In this document: positions 1 to 7,840 of the stretch, piece by piece
Position numbering within the stretch: position 1 is the first letter of the stretch
Layout: each line of letters starts with the position of its first letter
Assembly: GCA_023411815.1 (NCBI GenBank)
Contig: JAEYOJ010000031.1
Location: 1-44,992 of the forward strand
DNA length: 44,992 nucleotides
Reading direction: 5' to 3'
Origin: Pseudomonadota bacterium
GTDB lineage: Bacteria; Desulfobacterota; Desulfovibrionia; Desulfovibrionales; Desulfovibrionaceae
Made by a program: the position numbers and the translations under genes
The notes under the pieces: generated by a model
What the model was told of the DNA's origin: nothing
The model's database searches: none
What the model saw: the letters and a program-made list of their open reading frames with translations, nothing else

Positions 1-1
1 C

Positions 2-148
2 TTTGCCTGGGCCACCCGCTTCCGCCGCTTGGTCAGGGATTACGAGCGTTTGCCGCAAACGGTAGCTGGGCTGCACTTCGTAGCTTTTGCCTGCCTCATG
101 CTGCAGAAAGTCGCTACTCTGTTCGCGGCGGTTCATAACAGCCTCTAG
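2..148 (+). pseudogene. IS5-type transposase, C-terminal end (cut by window edge)
   Basis: The frame is open from the window edge to a TAG at 146-148. It reads FAWATRFRRLVRDYER followed by a GLHFVAFACLML segment. This is the C-terminal signature of IS5-family DDE transposases, where FAW-x-x-RFRRL-x-x-DYER is normally followed by a hydrophobic helix. The catalytic part lies outside the window, so intactness cannot be judged. The stop falls inside the remains of a second, oppositely oriented transposase, which suggests that this element inserted there. The family call rests on motif memory only. Confidence 0.6.
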
Positions 149-542
149 AGCCAAGAGGTACTTGCGAACCGTCTCGGGGGAGTCTCTTGCCAAAGGTCCG
201 CTCCACGAAGGCTGCCGCAAGTCCGGCGGTCCATCTGCCAACGTTTAGTCCGACCTCGCGGGGTAGTTTGGACACGGTTTCCTTGAGTCGCTCAAGCTCT
301 GATTCGGCAGGCGCCTTGCCTGGATTGCCCTGCCAGCCCAAGACCAGAGCCGGCGGGCCAGACGCGTTGAACTTCCTCACCCATTTGGCCACCTGCGCCC
401 GGCATCGCCCGACCTTCTTCGCGGCGGTCACGCCAGAGTCGCCCGAGGCGACAAAATGCAGGGCCAGCCTTAGCTGACGACGAGGGAGATCAGCGCTCAA
501 AAGCCACACCCCGGTGGCCGCTGCCAGGAACCACTTGCCCAT
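114..542 (-). pseudogene. IS630-like transposase N-terminal relic, frameshifted
   Basis: The reading frame starts at 542. It encodes a helix-turn-helix domain (segment VTAAKKVGRCRAQVAKWVRKF), a linker, and the start of a second winged-helix segment (WTAGLAAAFVERTFGKRL) typical of IS630-type transposases. After FGKRLP the frame becomes nonsense and stops. If one C is removed from the run of five Cs near 168-175, it continues as PETVRKYLLALEAV, the expected family sequence. Shortly afterwards it runs into the IS5-type relic on the other strand. No DDE catalytic domain remains. It is therefore a truncated, frameshifted fragment. The homopolymer shift could also be a sequencing error, but the truncation would remain. 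Confidence 0.6.
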
Positions 543-690
543 CAGTCATGTTGGGGCATGCCATTAATCTAATTGCATAAGACTCAGCAGCAACAAGCAG
601 CCCGAGACTATTTCCGGAGCTGCCTTTTCAACTTGACGTGCGGCGCCCGATCGGTGACATATGATAGCAGGAATGAATTCCTAGCCAGGA

Positions 691-1188
691 GTGGGCTACG
701 GTTTGAATAGGAGCGAAATCGAAAAGCGTGTGCAGGCCTTGCTGCAAGCGTGTAGGGACGCCGGGGCAAAGCTGACCCCGCAGCGCATCGAGATATTCCG
801 GGAGGTCGCCGTTAGCGAAGAGCACCCGGATGCGGAAATGATCTACCGGAGGGTCCGCAAGAGGCTTCCTACGGTTTCGTTGGACACCGTCTACAGGACG
901 CTCTGGTGGCTCGCCGGATTGGGCCTGGTTGCCGCGATCGGACCGGCCAGGGAGAGGACGCGCTTTGATGCGAATCTGACCCGTCACCACCATTTCGTCT
1001 GTATCCGCTGCGGCCTGACCCGCGATTTCTACAGCCGGGACCTGGACAATCTGGAATTGCCCGAATCCGTGGCGGCAATCGGCTCCATTGAAAGGACTCA
1101 GGTCGAGGTCAAAGGGGTCTGCCATGCCTGCGCAGAGAGGCAGGAAACCGACATACCGCCGTCCCGGGAGGAATCCGGCCAAGCGTAA
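691..1188 (+). CDS. perR: PerR-like peroxide-responsive Fur-family repressor
   Basis: A 165-residue Fur-family metalloregulator with an N-terminal winged helix (about residues 20-85) and a C-terminal dimerisation/metal domain. The structural zinc site is present as two CxxC pairs (C104/C107 and C144/C147). The sensing-site residues align with B. subtilis PerR: H45, D93, H99/H101 and D112. The last position is Asp, as in PerR, where Fur usually has Glu; this favours PerR, but only an alignment would prove it. GTG at 691 is used as start and has only a weak upstream AGGA; TTG at 703 is an alternative. It lies directly upstream of katG, the classic PerR target, with a 112-base gap holding an inverted repeat. 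The likely role is to repress itself and katG until peroxide oxidises the metal site. Confidence 0.8.
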   Translation: MGYGLNRSEIEKRVQALLQACRDAGAKLTPQRIEIFREVAVSEEHPDAEMIYRRVRKRLPTVSLDTVYRTLWWLAGLGLVAAIGPARERTRFDANLTRHHHFVCIRCGLTRDFYSRDLDNLELPESVAAIGSIERTQVEVKGVCHACAERQETDIPPSREESGQA

Positions 1189-1227
1189 GGTCGACCCAAG
1201 GGGGTGATCCTTGGAGCAGGGGAGCAT

Positions 1228-1244
1228 TTGATCAGCCGTATCAA
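1228..1244. promoter_or_regulatory. Possible PerR/Fur operator upstream of katG
   Basis: A perfect 5-bp inverted repeat, TTGAT-N7-ATCAA, lies in the perR-katG gap about 57 bases before the katG start. Its AT-rich arms and 17-bp size resemble part of a Fur/PerR box. The 7-base centre is GC-rich, so it is not a canonical match. The assignment is inference from position beside a PerR-type gene. Confidence 0.3.
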
Positions 1245-1300
1245 GGCCCACAGCCATGGAAATATATCAACGAAACATAAAGCAACGCTGAGGAGGCACC

Positions 1301-3502
1301 ATGAGCGAGCAAGCCAAATGCCCAGTCACGGGCAAAATCGCCAAGACGGCAGAAAGGCGCGGCAGCACGAACCGGGACTGGTGGCCCAACCAGCTCAACC
1401 TGTCCGTTCTGCACCAGCACTCCCCCAGGGGGAACCCCATGGGGACGGCCTTCAACTACGCCGAGGAATTCAAGAGCCTGGACCTGGAGGCCTTGAAAAA
1501 GGACCTCTGCGAGCTGATGACCACCTCGCAGGAATGGTGGCCGGCGGACTATGGCCACTATGGCCCTCTGTTCATCCGCATGGCCTGGCACAGCGCCGGC
1601 ACCTACCGCCTGGGCGATGGACGCGGCGGGGCCGGGAGCGGAAGCCAGCGCCTGGCGCCCCTCAACAGCTGGCCCGACAACGTCAACCTGGACAAGGCGC
1701 GCAGGCTCCTGTGGCCCATAAAGCAGAAGTACGGCCGGAAGATCTCCTGGGCCGACCTCATGGTCTTCGCCGGCAACTGCGCCATCGAATCCATGGGCCT
1801 TAAGCCCTTCGGCTTCGCCGGAGGCCGCGAGGACATCTGGGAGCCGGAAGACATCTACTGGGGAGCCGAGAGCGAATGGCTCGGCGACACGCGCTACTCC
1901 GGCGAGCGGGACCTGGAGAATCCGCTTGCCGCCGTGCAGATGGGCCTCATCTACGTGAACCCGGAAGGTCCCAACGGCAACCCCGACCCGGTCGCCTCGG
2001 GCCGCGATGTCCGGGAGACCTTCGCGCGCATGGCCATGAACGACGAGGAAACCGTCGCGCTCGTGGCCGGCGGGCATACCTTCGGCAAATGCCACGGCGC
2101 AGGCGACGCCGCCCATGTCGGCCCCGAGCCCGAGGCTGCCGGCATAGAGGAGCAGGGGCTGGGCTGGAAGTGCAGCTTCGGCAGCGGCAAGGGCGCGCAC
2201 ACCATCGGTAGCGGCATCGAGGGCGCCTGGAAGCCGAACCCGACCACCTGGGACATGGGCTATCTGACCACCTTGTTCAAATACGAGTGGGAGCTGGTCA
2301 AGAGTCCGGCCGGCGCCAACCAGTGGCTGGCCAAGGACGTGGCCGAAGAGGACATGGTGGTCGATGCGCACGACCCGTCCAGGAAGCACCGGCCCATGAT
2401 GACCACGGCGGACCTCTCCCTGCGCTACGACCCGATCTACGAGCCCATCGCGCGGCGCTACTTGGAGAATCCGCAGGAGTTCGCGGACGCCTTTGCCCGG
2501 GCCTGGTTCAAGCTGACCCACCGCGACATGGGGCCCCGCTCGCGCTATCTCGGCGCGCTGGTCCCCGAGGAAGAACTCCTCTGGCAGGACCCTGTGCCGC
2601 CTGTCGATCACGAGCTGATCGACGCGCAGGACATCGCTTCGCTCAAGGCCAAGGTCCTGGCATCCAGCCTGTCCGTCTCGGAGCTGGTCGCAACGGCCTG
2701 GGCCTCGGCGTCCACCTTCCGCGGCTCGGACAAGCGAGGCGGCGCCAACGGCGCGCGCATCCGTCTGGCCCCGCAGAAGGACTGGCGGATCAACCAGCCG
2801 GATCGGCTGGCGAAGGTGCTGCAGACCCTCGAGGGCATCCAGCAGGAGTTCAACGCCGCCCAGTCCGGCGGAAAAAGGGTTTCCCTGGCCGACCTGATCG
2901 TGCTTGGCGGATGCGCGGGCGTGGAGCAGGCAGCGAGAAACGCCGGATACGGAGTGAACGTGCCCTTCACGCCAGGACGCACGGATGCCTCGCAGGAGCA
3001 GACCGACGCGGCCTCGTTCGCGGTGATGGAGCCGAAAGCCGACGGGTTCCGCAACTATCTCAAGGCCAAATACACCGTGTCGGCGGAGGAACTGCTGGTC
3101 GACCGGGCCCAGTTGCTGACCCTGTCCGCGCCCGAGATGACGGTTCTCATCGGGGGCCTGCGCGTCCTGGGGGCCAACTTCGGACAGTCCCCGCACGGCG
3201 TCTTCACTAAGCGGCCCCAGGCGCTCACCAATGACTTCTTCGTCAACCTGCTCGACATGGGCACGGCGTGGAGGCCGACTTCGGAATACGGCGACCTGTT
3301 CGAGGGGAGCGATCGCGCAACGGGCGCTCCCAAGTGGACCGGCACCCGTGTCGACCTCCTCTTCGGCTCGAACTCGCAGCTCCGGGCCATTGCGGAAGTC
3401 TACGCTTGCGCGGATTCCCAGGACAAGTTCGTCAACGACTTTGTCGCGGCGTGGAGCAAAGTGATGAACCTCGACCGCTTCGATCTGGCCTCGTCGAGGT
3501 AA
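1301..3502 (+). CDS. katG: Bifunctional catalase-peroxidase KatG
   Basis: A 733-residue heme catalase-peroxidase, full length for the family (about 720-750), which destroys hydrogen peroxide in the cytoplasm. The N-terminal catalytic domain carries the distal triad R93/W96/H97 (RMAWHSAGTYR), Y218 (GLIYVNPEGP) and M244 (RMAMND). These complete the Trp-Tyr-Met adduct needed for catalase activity. The proximal heme ligand is H259 (AGGHTFGKCHGAG). S304 matches Mycobacterium tuberculosis S315. The second, non-heme peroxidase-like domain follows from about residue 420. The start at 1301 has a strong AGGAGG about 6 bases upstream. The gene sits behind a PerR-like regulator, so peroxide-induced expression is expected. 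A strong hairpin follows about 110 bases after the stop. Confidence 0.97.
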   Translation: MSEQAKCPVTGKIAKTAERRGSTNRDWWPNQLNLSVLHQHSPRGNPMGTAFNYAEEFKSLDLEALKKDLCELMTTSQEWWPADYGHYGPLFIRMAWHSAGTYRLGDGRGGAGSGSQRLAPLNSWPDNVNLDKARRLLWPIKQKYGRKISWADLMVFAGNCAIESMGLKPFGFAGGREDIWEPEDIYWGAESEWLGDTRYSGERDLENPLAAVQMGLIYVNPEGPNGNPDPVASGRDVRETFARMAMNDEETVALVAGGHTFGKCHGAGDAAHVGPEPEAAGIEEQGLGWKCSFGSGKGAHTIGSGIEGAWKPNPTTWDMGYLTTLFKYEWELVKSPAGANQWLAKDVAEEDMVVDAHDPSRKHRPMMTTADLSLRYDPIYEPIARRYLENPQEFADAFARAWFKLTHRDMGPRSRYLGALVPEEELLWQDPVPPVDHELIDAQDIASLKAKVLASSLSVSELVATAWASASTFRGSDKRGGANGARIRLAPQKDWRINQPDRLAKVLQTLEGIQQEFNAAQSGGKRVSLADLIVLGGCAGVEQAARNAGYGVNVPFTPGRTDASQEQTDAASFAVMEPKADGFRNYLKAKYTVSAEELLVDRAQLLTLSAPEMTVLIGGLRVLGANFGQSPHGVFTKRPQALTNDFFVNLLDMGTAWRPTSEYGDLFEGSDRATGAPKWTGTRVDLLFGSNSQLRAIAEVYACADSQDKFVNDFVAAWSKVMNLDRFDLASSR

Positions 3503-3615
3503 GCATCGGACTGGAGAACTACCAAGGAGCGTTCAGAAGCGTCATTCGCATCATTGCAGAAGGTCGCAGCCCCGGCTTGATACCCTGAACACTCGTGGAC
3601 GCTCTGGGCAAAAAG

Positions 3616-3653
3616 AAGCACGGCGTTTCGATGTCATCCGAAGCGCCGTGCTT
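3616..3653 (+). terminator. Hairpin downstream of katG
   Basis: AAGCACGGCG (3616-3625) pairs with CGCCGTGCTT (3644-3653), and the pairing extends inward through TTTCG/CGAAG with one wobble. The tail CTTTCTGTTC is only moderately T-rich. It is probably the katG terminator, 114 bases after the stop codon. Confidence 0.55.
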
Positions 3654-3681
3654 TCTGTTCGCCCTATCGTGTCCGCCGGCT

Positions 3682-3710
3682 GTGCTGGTTCGATTCCTGC
3701 CCAGGCACCA
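3682..3710 (+). other. tRNA 3'-end-like sequence, possible attachment-site relic
   Basis: The segment contains GGTTCGATTCC (a T-loop consensus) followed by CTGCCCAGGCACCA, ending in CCA like a bacterial tRNA gene. There is no anticodon or D arm upstream, so it is not a complete tRNA. The T-stem has one mismatch, and the spacing to CCA is one base short of standard. tRNA 3' ends are common integration cores for site-specific integrases. A decayed att site is therefore plausible, but no integrase and no second copy were found in the window. Confidence 0.3.
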
Positions 3711-3805
3711 ATGGTTGAGAGTGGTTTCAGCAGCCTCCGTTTCGGAATTATACGTCGTTTGTATTTCGCTGTCGCCGTTCCTCATGAGCCGGACAGCTAC
3801 GATTG

Positions 3806-3836
3806 GTGTCCCTCCTGTGTTCCCTATGTGTTCCCT
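3806..3836 (+). repeat. Three short direct repeats, GTGT(T)CCCT at 11-bp pitch
   Basis: GTGTCCCT (3806-3813), GTGTTCCCT (3817-3825) and GTGTTCCCT (3828-3836) are spaced 11 bp apart, one helical turn. Clustered short repeats about 100 bp from a tRNA 3' end resemble arm-type integrase binding sites. That function is inference. Confidence 0.4.
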
Positions 3837-3839
3837 CAT

Positions 3840-4410
3840 CCAGCTCACCCCTGCGTAAGCCATTGAAATCCTGCACCCCATGCACAACATGCACATGAGG
3901 GGAAAGGGGATGGTTGGTTCAATATAGTCATATTAAATATAGTTATGTCTTAATTATAGGCAATTGTGGATAAGAATGGGGTCCAAGGGGGCGGAGCTCC
4001 AAATTCTCTCATCGCGCTAAGAAATTGTTCACTAAAACGGGATTTTAGCTGATTGGCTCGATGCATCGAACTGCGAGGAGCTTGGTGGATGGACGACAGC
4101 CGATATTGGCATGTGTGTCGGCCATCAGTGCAGTGTGGCGGCATCGGCCCCGAATCTTCCTGTTGCTGTGGCGCTTCTGTAAGATTCGAGAGCGTTTTCG
4201 AAGCAGGCAGAGCGACTCCGAGTTGGAAACCTGCTTCCGTCAGGCCAATCCCCGTTTCCTTGCCCTCCGCCAGATGCTGCTCCATGGCGAGCTTTCTCAA
4301 AGCACATCGACGTGTTGGTGAGTTTAACACTAAGTGTCGGTAGGAATTACACAAGATAAGGCTTTGAGATTGATTTTAAAGAATAAATAATAAAAAACGA
4401 TATGTTACAT
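3840..4410. other. AT-richer intergenic stretch without a recognised gene
   Basis: This stretch has visibly lower GC than its neighbours, including long A/T runs near 3920-3960 and 4360-4400. Short open frames exist on both strands (for example 4053-4343 on + and 3950-4354 on -). None has a convincing ribosome binding site, codon pattern or family resemblance. They overlap each other on opposite strands, so at most one could be real. It may be a decayed mobile or foreign segment. Confidence 0.4.
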
Positions 4411-4412
4411 GC

Positions 4413-4428
4413 AGGCACTCTCCTTGCT
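4413..4428 (+). promoter_or_regulatory. Sigma-54 (-24/-12) promoter of the PEP-CTERM gene
   Basis: The sequence AGGCACTCTCCTTGCT matches the RpoN consensus (TGGCAC-N5-TTGC). GG at 4414-4415 and GC at 4426-4427 are separated by exactly 10 bases, as required. Transcription would start near 4438-4440, about 57 bases before the ATG at 4497. RpoN-dependent control needs an enhancer-binding activator, and none is in the window. PrsK/PrsR two-component pairs linked to RpoN are known from other exosortase/PEP-CTERM genomes. Confidence 0.65.
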
Positions 4429-4496
4429 AAATCGCAAGCAACCATGGGGAGCCAATAGGTGGCTCAGGCAAAAATCAGTCTGTGGAGGTGCTTTGT

Positions 4497-5048
4497 ATGT
4501 GGCGTCTGTTGTCGGCAATCACAATCTCGCTTTCTATGCTTCTTCTTTCCGTCTCGCAGGGCATGGCGGCTACGTGGGTTGATGTGTACAACCCGAGTGA
4601 CATTCTGATGAATGATCACAATAAGCACATATCCTATGTCCATGATCTTACGAACGACCCCTACAATCCGTTCAATCCCGGCAAGGATATAATCTACGGG
4701 GCCGAAATCAAGATTTCCCTGTACGATGACATGTATGACGGCATCTTCAAGTGGGAATCGGTGTATATCGATCTGCCTGGCATATTGGACGACGTGTGGA
4801 CTTCCTCGACCAACATCGATGACATCAGCTTGGGCTTGAGCCTGTATTGCGTCTGGCAGCTCAACGCTCTTGGCAAGCTGACCGTCGATATCTGGCAGGT
4901 GAGCGGTGATTTCTTCTTCGCCGACTCGACCCTGACGGCTTACGGCTTTGACAAGACCCCGGTTCCCGAGCCGTGCACCATGGCTCTTCTGGGCGCCGGC
5001 ATGGGCATGGTCGGCCTGGCCCGCTACAGGAAGCGCCGCTCTGCCTAG
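4497..5048 (+). CDS. PEP-CTERM sorting-domain protein, exported
   Basis: A 183-residue exported protein. The N-terminus (MWRLLSAITISLSMLLLSVS, ending QGMA) is a signal peptide with likely cleavage before ATW. The C-terminus has a PEP-CTERM signal: VPEP at 156-159, a hydrophobic Gly/Ala/Met/Leu segment, then the basic tail RYRKRRSA. Such tails are recognised by exosortase in the inner membrane and removed as the protein is passed to the surface or polysaccharide matrix. The central body (about residues 25-150) is rich in Asp, Tyr and Trp, has few Cys, and was not recognised. ATG 4497 is chosen because GGAGGTG lies 6 bases upstream; the earlier GTG at 4482 overlaps that site. It is preceded by a sigma-54-type promoter and followed by hairpins. 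It lies at the edge of the EPS cluster. Confidence 0.85.
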   Translation: MWRLLSAITISLSMLLLSVSQGMAATWVDVYNPSDILMNDHNKHISYVHDLTNDPYNPFNPGKDIIYGAEIKISLYDDMYDGIFKWESVYIDLPGILDDVWTSSTNIDDISLGLSLYCVWQLNALGKLTVDIWQVSGDFFFADSTLTAYGFDKTPVPEPCTMALLGAGMGMVGLARYRKRRSA

Positions 5049-5064
5049 GTCCTTTCGGAAAGAC

Positions 5065-5126
5065 ACGGACCGGTTGCTGACTCAAACGTGGTCTGCAAGC
5101 GCTTGAGATCTGGAAAACCGGTCCGT
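5065..5126 (+). repeat. Long-range inverted repeat after the PEP-CTERM gene
   Basis: ACGGACCGGTT (5065-5075) is perfectly complementary to AACCGGTCCGT (5116-5126), enclosing 40 bases. A smaller CTCAA/TTGAG pair sits inside (5081-5085 and 5103-5107). It lies 17 bases after the stop codon and could fold as a 3'-UTR structure. No T-tract follows. Confidence 0.5.
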
Positions 5127-5136
5127 TCAATCTACT

Positions 5137-5163
5137 CCGGCAGGGTTGATTCAACCCTGCCGG
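5137..5163 (+). terminator. 27-bp palindrome, probable terminator
   Basis: CCGGCAGGGTTGA (5137-5149) and TCAACCCTGCCGG (5151-5163) form a perfect 13-bp inverted repeat around one base. It lies between the PEP-CTERM gene and the deacetylase. Its GC-rich stem suits transcription termination, but there is no T-run, so an operator or an RNA-stability element are alternatives. Confidence 0.5.
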
Positions 5164-5294
5164 GATTCCATTCATCCGAGGGATCGACCGCATGTACATG
5201 CCCGGAAGATTTTCAGACCGCCAATGATCATCATGCCAGAAAGCACGTCCGCCTGCCGTTCAAGAATGATTTTCTTAAACGCAGCTCGCGGTAA

Positions 5295-6332
5295 ATGCAG
5301 GACAACGCCATGCAACATGTTTCCAGACGTGACAAGGTCGCACTACTGAGCAAACGGTTGGGGCTCACCAGCTGCATGGAGTATCTGAAAAAGAAGCCCT
5401 GCCTTCTGGTTCTGAATTATCATCGGGTCGGTGACGCCGAAACCTGCAGGTACGATCCTGGGGTTTTCTCAGCAACAGGTGAGGCCTTTTACGATCAGGT
5501 CGAATATCTGAGAAAGCATTGCCATGTAGCCGAGCTTGACGAGGTGGTTGAGACAATCGAAGGCGGTACTGGCGCGTGCAAACGCCCTATGGTCCTGATC
5601 ACATTCGATGACGGCTATCTGGACAACTATGAAGTCGCTTTTCCGATACTGAAAGATTTGGGAGTGCAGGCGACCTTCTTTCTTCCGACAAGCTACATCG
5701 GCACTGATGCCGTTCCTTGGTGGGATCAGATTGCATATGCCATCAGGAACACCCGGAAGAGTAGGATCCACGTGGAAAACCACGAAACAGAACTGTCGCT
5801 CAGCTCTGCCGAGCGGAATGAATCCTTGCGGAAAGTCCTGAAACTCTACAAATCTCCCTCCAATATAAATCCCGACCTATTCATATCGAAGCTGTTCGAT
5901 GAATGTGACGTCCCTGCCGTGCAGGAGAAATCGGACCGGCTGTTCATGTCCTGGGATGAAGCCAGGGCCATGGTCGATGGCGGGATGGCGATAGGCTCGC
6001 ATACACATAGCCATAAAATCCTTTCGAAGCTCAGCTTTGAAGACCAGGTGTATGAGCTCGAAACTTCCAAGGCCATGCTGAACGCGCGCCTGGGCATACA
6101 GGTCAAGACGCTGGCATATCCCGTCGGTGCGAGACATGCGTTTTCGAGAGACACGCAGCTGGCTCTGTCGGAGACAGGCTACAGTGCCGCGTTCTCATTC
6201 TATGGAGGAGTCAACCTCCCCCAAAAGACGGCTCGATATGATGTGCTGAGGGTCGGCATCGAGAACGGCTTGCAGGACTACCGATTCCGTTTTCAGCTGA
6301 ATGTTGCCGGCCTGGCGGGGGTATGGGTGTGA
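5295..6332 (+). CDS. Polysaccharide deacetylase (NodB-like, CE4)
   Basis: A 345-residue NodB-homology protein predicted to remove acetyl groups from a polysaccharide or a lipid-linked sugar. Motif 1 is TFDDGY (D105, D106), with the catalytic base Asp and a metal-binding Asp. Motif 2 is SHTHSH (H236, H240), the metal-binding histidines. The N-terminal LVLNYHRVG motif is typical of EPS-associated members. No signal peptide or transmembrane segment is evident, so it may act on the cytoplasmic side. The ATG at 5295 lacks a clear ribosome binding site; ATG 5310 is possible. Context: a PEP-CTERM gene precedes it and an acyltransferase-like gene follows after 57 bases, matching exosortase-linked EPS loci, which commonly carry such a deacetylase. 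GC content looks lower than in the housekeeping genes downstream. Confidence 0.85.
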   Translation: MQDNAMQHVSRRDKVALLSKRLGLTSCMEYLKKKPCLLVLNYHRVGDAETCRYDPGVFSATGEAFYDQVEYLRKHCHVAELDEVVETIEGGTGACKRPMVLITFDDGYLDNYEVAFPILKDLGVQATFFLPTSYIGTDAVPWWDQIAYAIRNTRKSRIHVENHETELSLSSAERNESLRKVLKLYKSPSNINPDLFISKLFDECDVPAVQEKSDRLFMSWDEARAMVDGGMAIGSHTHSHKILSKLSFEDQVYELETSKAMLNARLGIQVKTLAYPVGARHAFSRDTQLALSETGYSAAFSFYGGVNLPQKTARYDVLRVGIENGLQDYRFRFQLNVAGLAGVWV

Positions 6333-6389
6333 TGGCGTCTTGGTCCGGCAGGTTGCGGTGCGCTAAATCCAATCCATGAGTGCCGAACA

Positions 6390-7541
6390 ATGAAACATGA
6401 CCATCTCGATCCATGGGCGGACAGGGCACAGGTGAGGGCGATCTGGGAAAGCATGTCCGCATCGAAGGAGGTGCCCTACCAGCTAACCTGGGCATGGGTC
6501 GAAAGCTGGCTCGACAGCTTGCCGCAGGAAGGAGTGCGGTTGAAGTGTGTCGTGATCTACAAGGATGGTGCGCCCGCATGCGCATTCTTTGCCGGCCGGA
6601 AGACGATCACGAGAAGAAAGCTGGTCCATTCCAGGTGCATATTCATCAACGCGACGGGTGATGACGAATACGACAGCCTTTGCCTTGAATACAATCGCTT
6701 CCTGAAGAATCCGGACGTTGAGATAGGCCTCCAGGATATCGTTACTGCTTTAGGAGACGGTTGGGATGAGCTAGCATTTCCGGGCTTCTGCTTCTCATAT
6801 TATGACAAGCTTGACGAAAGCCGTCTTGAAAAGAAGTGCCGCTTGCTGATCGACAAGGATGTGCCGGCGCCATGTGTGGACCTCGAACGCGTGCGGGAGT
6901 CGGAAGGCGGGTACCTGGCTCTCTTGGGTTCGAGCACGCGATCCCAGATCAGGAAGAGCTACAAGTCGTACTCCCAGAAGGGCAAAGTTGAATTGCTGGC
7001 GGCGGATACAATTCCCGCAGCCGAGATCGTATACAAGGAACTGGTCGAGATTCACCAGGAAGCTTGGAATAGGCGAGGCAAGCCGGGCGCGTTCTATTCA
7101 AGCTACTTCTTCAAGTTTCATTTGGACTTGATCAGGAAGCGCTTCGACAAGGGCGAGATCCAGCTGCTCAAGGTGGTGCACGGAGACGCGACAATCGGAT
7201 GCCTTTACAACTTCATCCATGAAGGACGAGTTTACTTCTATCAGTCCGGCTTTGTGTATGACGGTGACGGCAAAATAAAGCCAGGATACGTCTGCTTCAA
7301 TGAAGCTATAGAATACAATGCCAGAATCGGTAACATGTGCTTCGATTTCATGGGCGGCTCAAGCGATTACAAGCGCAGGCTTGGACAGGATGGCGACAGG
7401 GTCATCTGGTTCCGCCTGCAAAAGAGATCTCTCAAGTTCGCACTCGAAGACTTGGCGGTTTCGGCTTACAGAGCAATGAAGAGAGGTGCCCGGTCCGTTC
7501 CACGCCTGAAGGAACGGCTGATGCCTCGCTATCTTCCCTGA
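6390..7541 (+). CDS. FemAB/CelD-like GNAT acyltransferase of the EPS cluster
   Basis: A 383-residue soluble protein with the fold signature of the BcsL/CelD (Acetyltransf_6, FemAB-related) group. An N-terminal half (about 1-165) contains YQLTWAWVESWL. A second GNAT half contains STRSQIRKSYKSY near 190, a segment reading IGCLYNFIHEGRVYFYQSGF around residue 270-290, and CFDFMGGSSDYKRRLG near 315-330. Members acylate sugars or lipid-linked intermediates in exopolysaccharide and cellulose loci; the donor here is unknown. It follows the deacetylase on the same strand, probably in the same transcript. It has a homologous role to the FemAB-type proteins seen in exosortase-associated clusters, but assignment to that exact subfamily would need a profile search. 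Confidence 0.75.
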   Translation: MKHDHLDPWADRAQVRAIWESMSASKEVPYQLTWAWVESWLDSLPQEGVRLKCVVIYKDGAPACAFFAGRKTITRRKLVHSRCIFINATGDDEYDSLCLEYNRFLKNPDVEIGLQDIVTALGDGWDELAFPGFCFSYYDKLDESRLEKKCRLLIDKDVPAPCVDLERVRESEGGYLALLGSSTRSQIRKSYKSYSQKGKVELLAADTIPAAEIVYKELVEIHQEAWNRRGKPGAFYSSYFFKFHLDLIRKRFDKGEIQLLKVVHGDATIGCLYNFIHEGRVYFYQSGFVYDGDGKIKPGYVCFNEAIEYNARIGNMCFDFMGGSSDYKRRLGQDGDRVIWFRLQKRSLKFALEDLAVSAYRAMKRGARSVPRLKERLMPRYLP

Positions 7542-7840
7542 GGAGGATTTAGGCCAGCCTTCGAAAGTCCATATGCCTGCCGAAGTCCGATGCAGCATGG
7601 TCGTTGCAGCATTGGACCCGTTTCGTCCAGTTCATCCCTTACAACATTGCAGGTGCAGCATGATTACGGATACATCATGGCTGCTCCGCCTGCGACAAAA
7701 TGAGGCCGGGATGAGCTGTGCTCATCGGCGGGCGATCATAACCATGCTTATCGGTGGCCCCGCGAGTATTCCTGCCCGGCTTTCCGCCTGGGCCGGCAAC
7801 CGCTTTTCATTGCTCATTTGGGCAGCCGAGAGTGGAGAAG

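Noticed and set aside
639..665. TTGACG...TATGAT promoter of perR
   Set aside because: The spacer is 21 bases, too long for a sigma-70 promoter, and no better pairing was found.
1241..3196. Minus-strand frame of 651 codons opposite katG
   Set aside because: It is antisense to the intact catalase-peroxidase and has no recognisable motif.
3682..3710. Complete tRNA gene
   Set aside because: Only a T-loop and CCA-like end are present. No D arm or anticodon arm lies upstream, and the acceptor spacing is one base off.
3950..4354. Small genes in the AT-rich gap (both strands)
   Set aside because: The overlapping frames lack ribosome binding sites and recognisable products, and each excludes the other.
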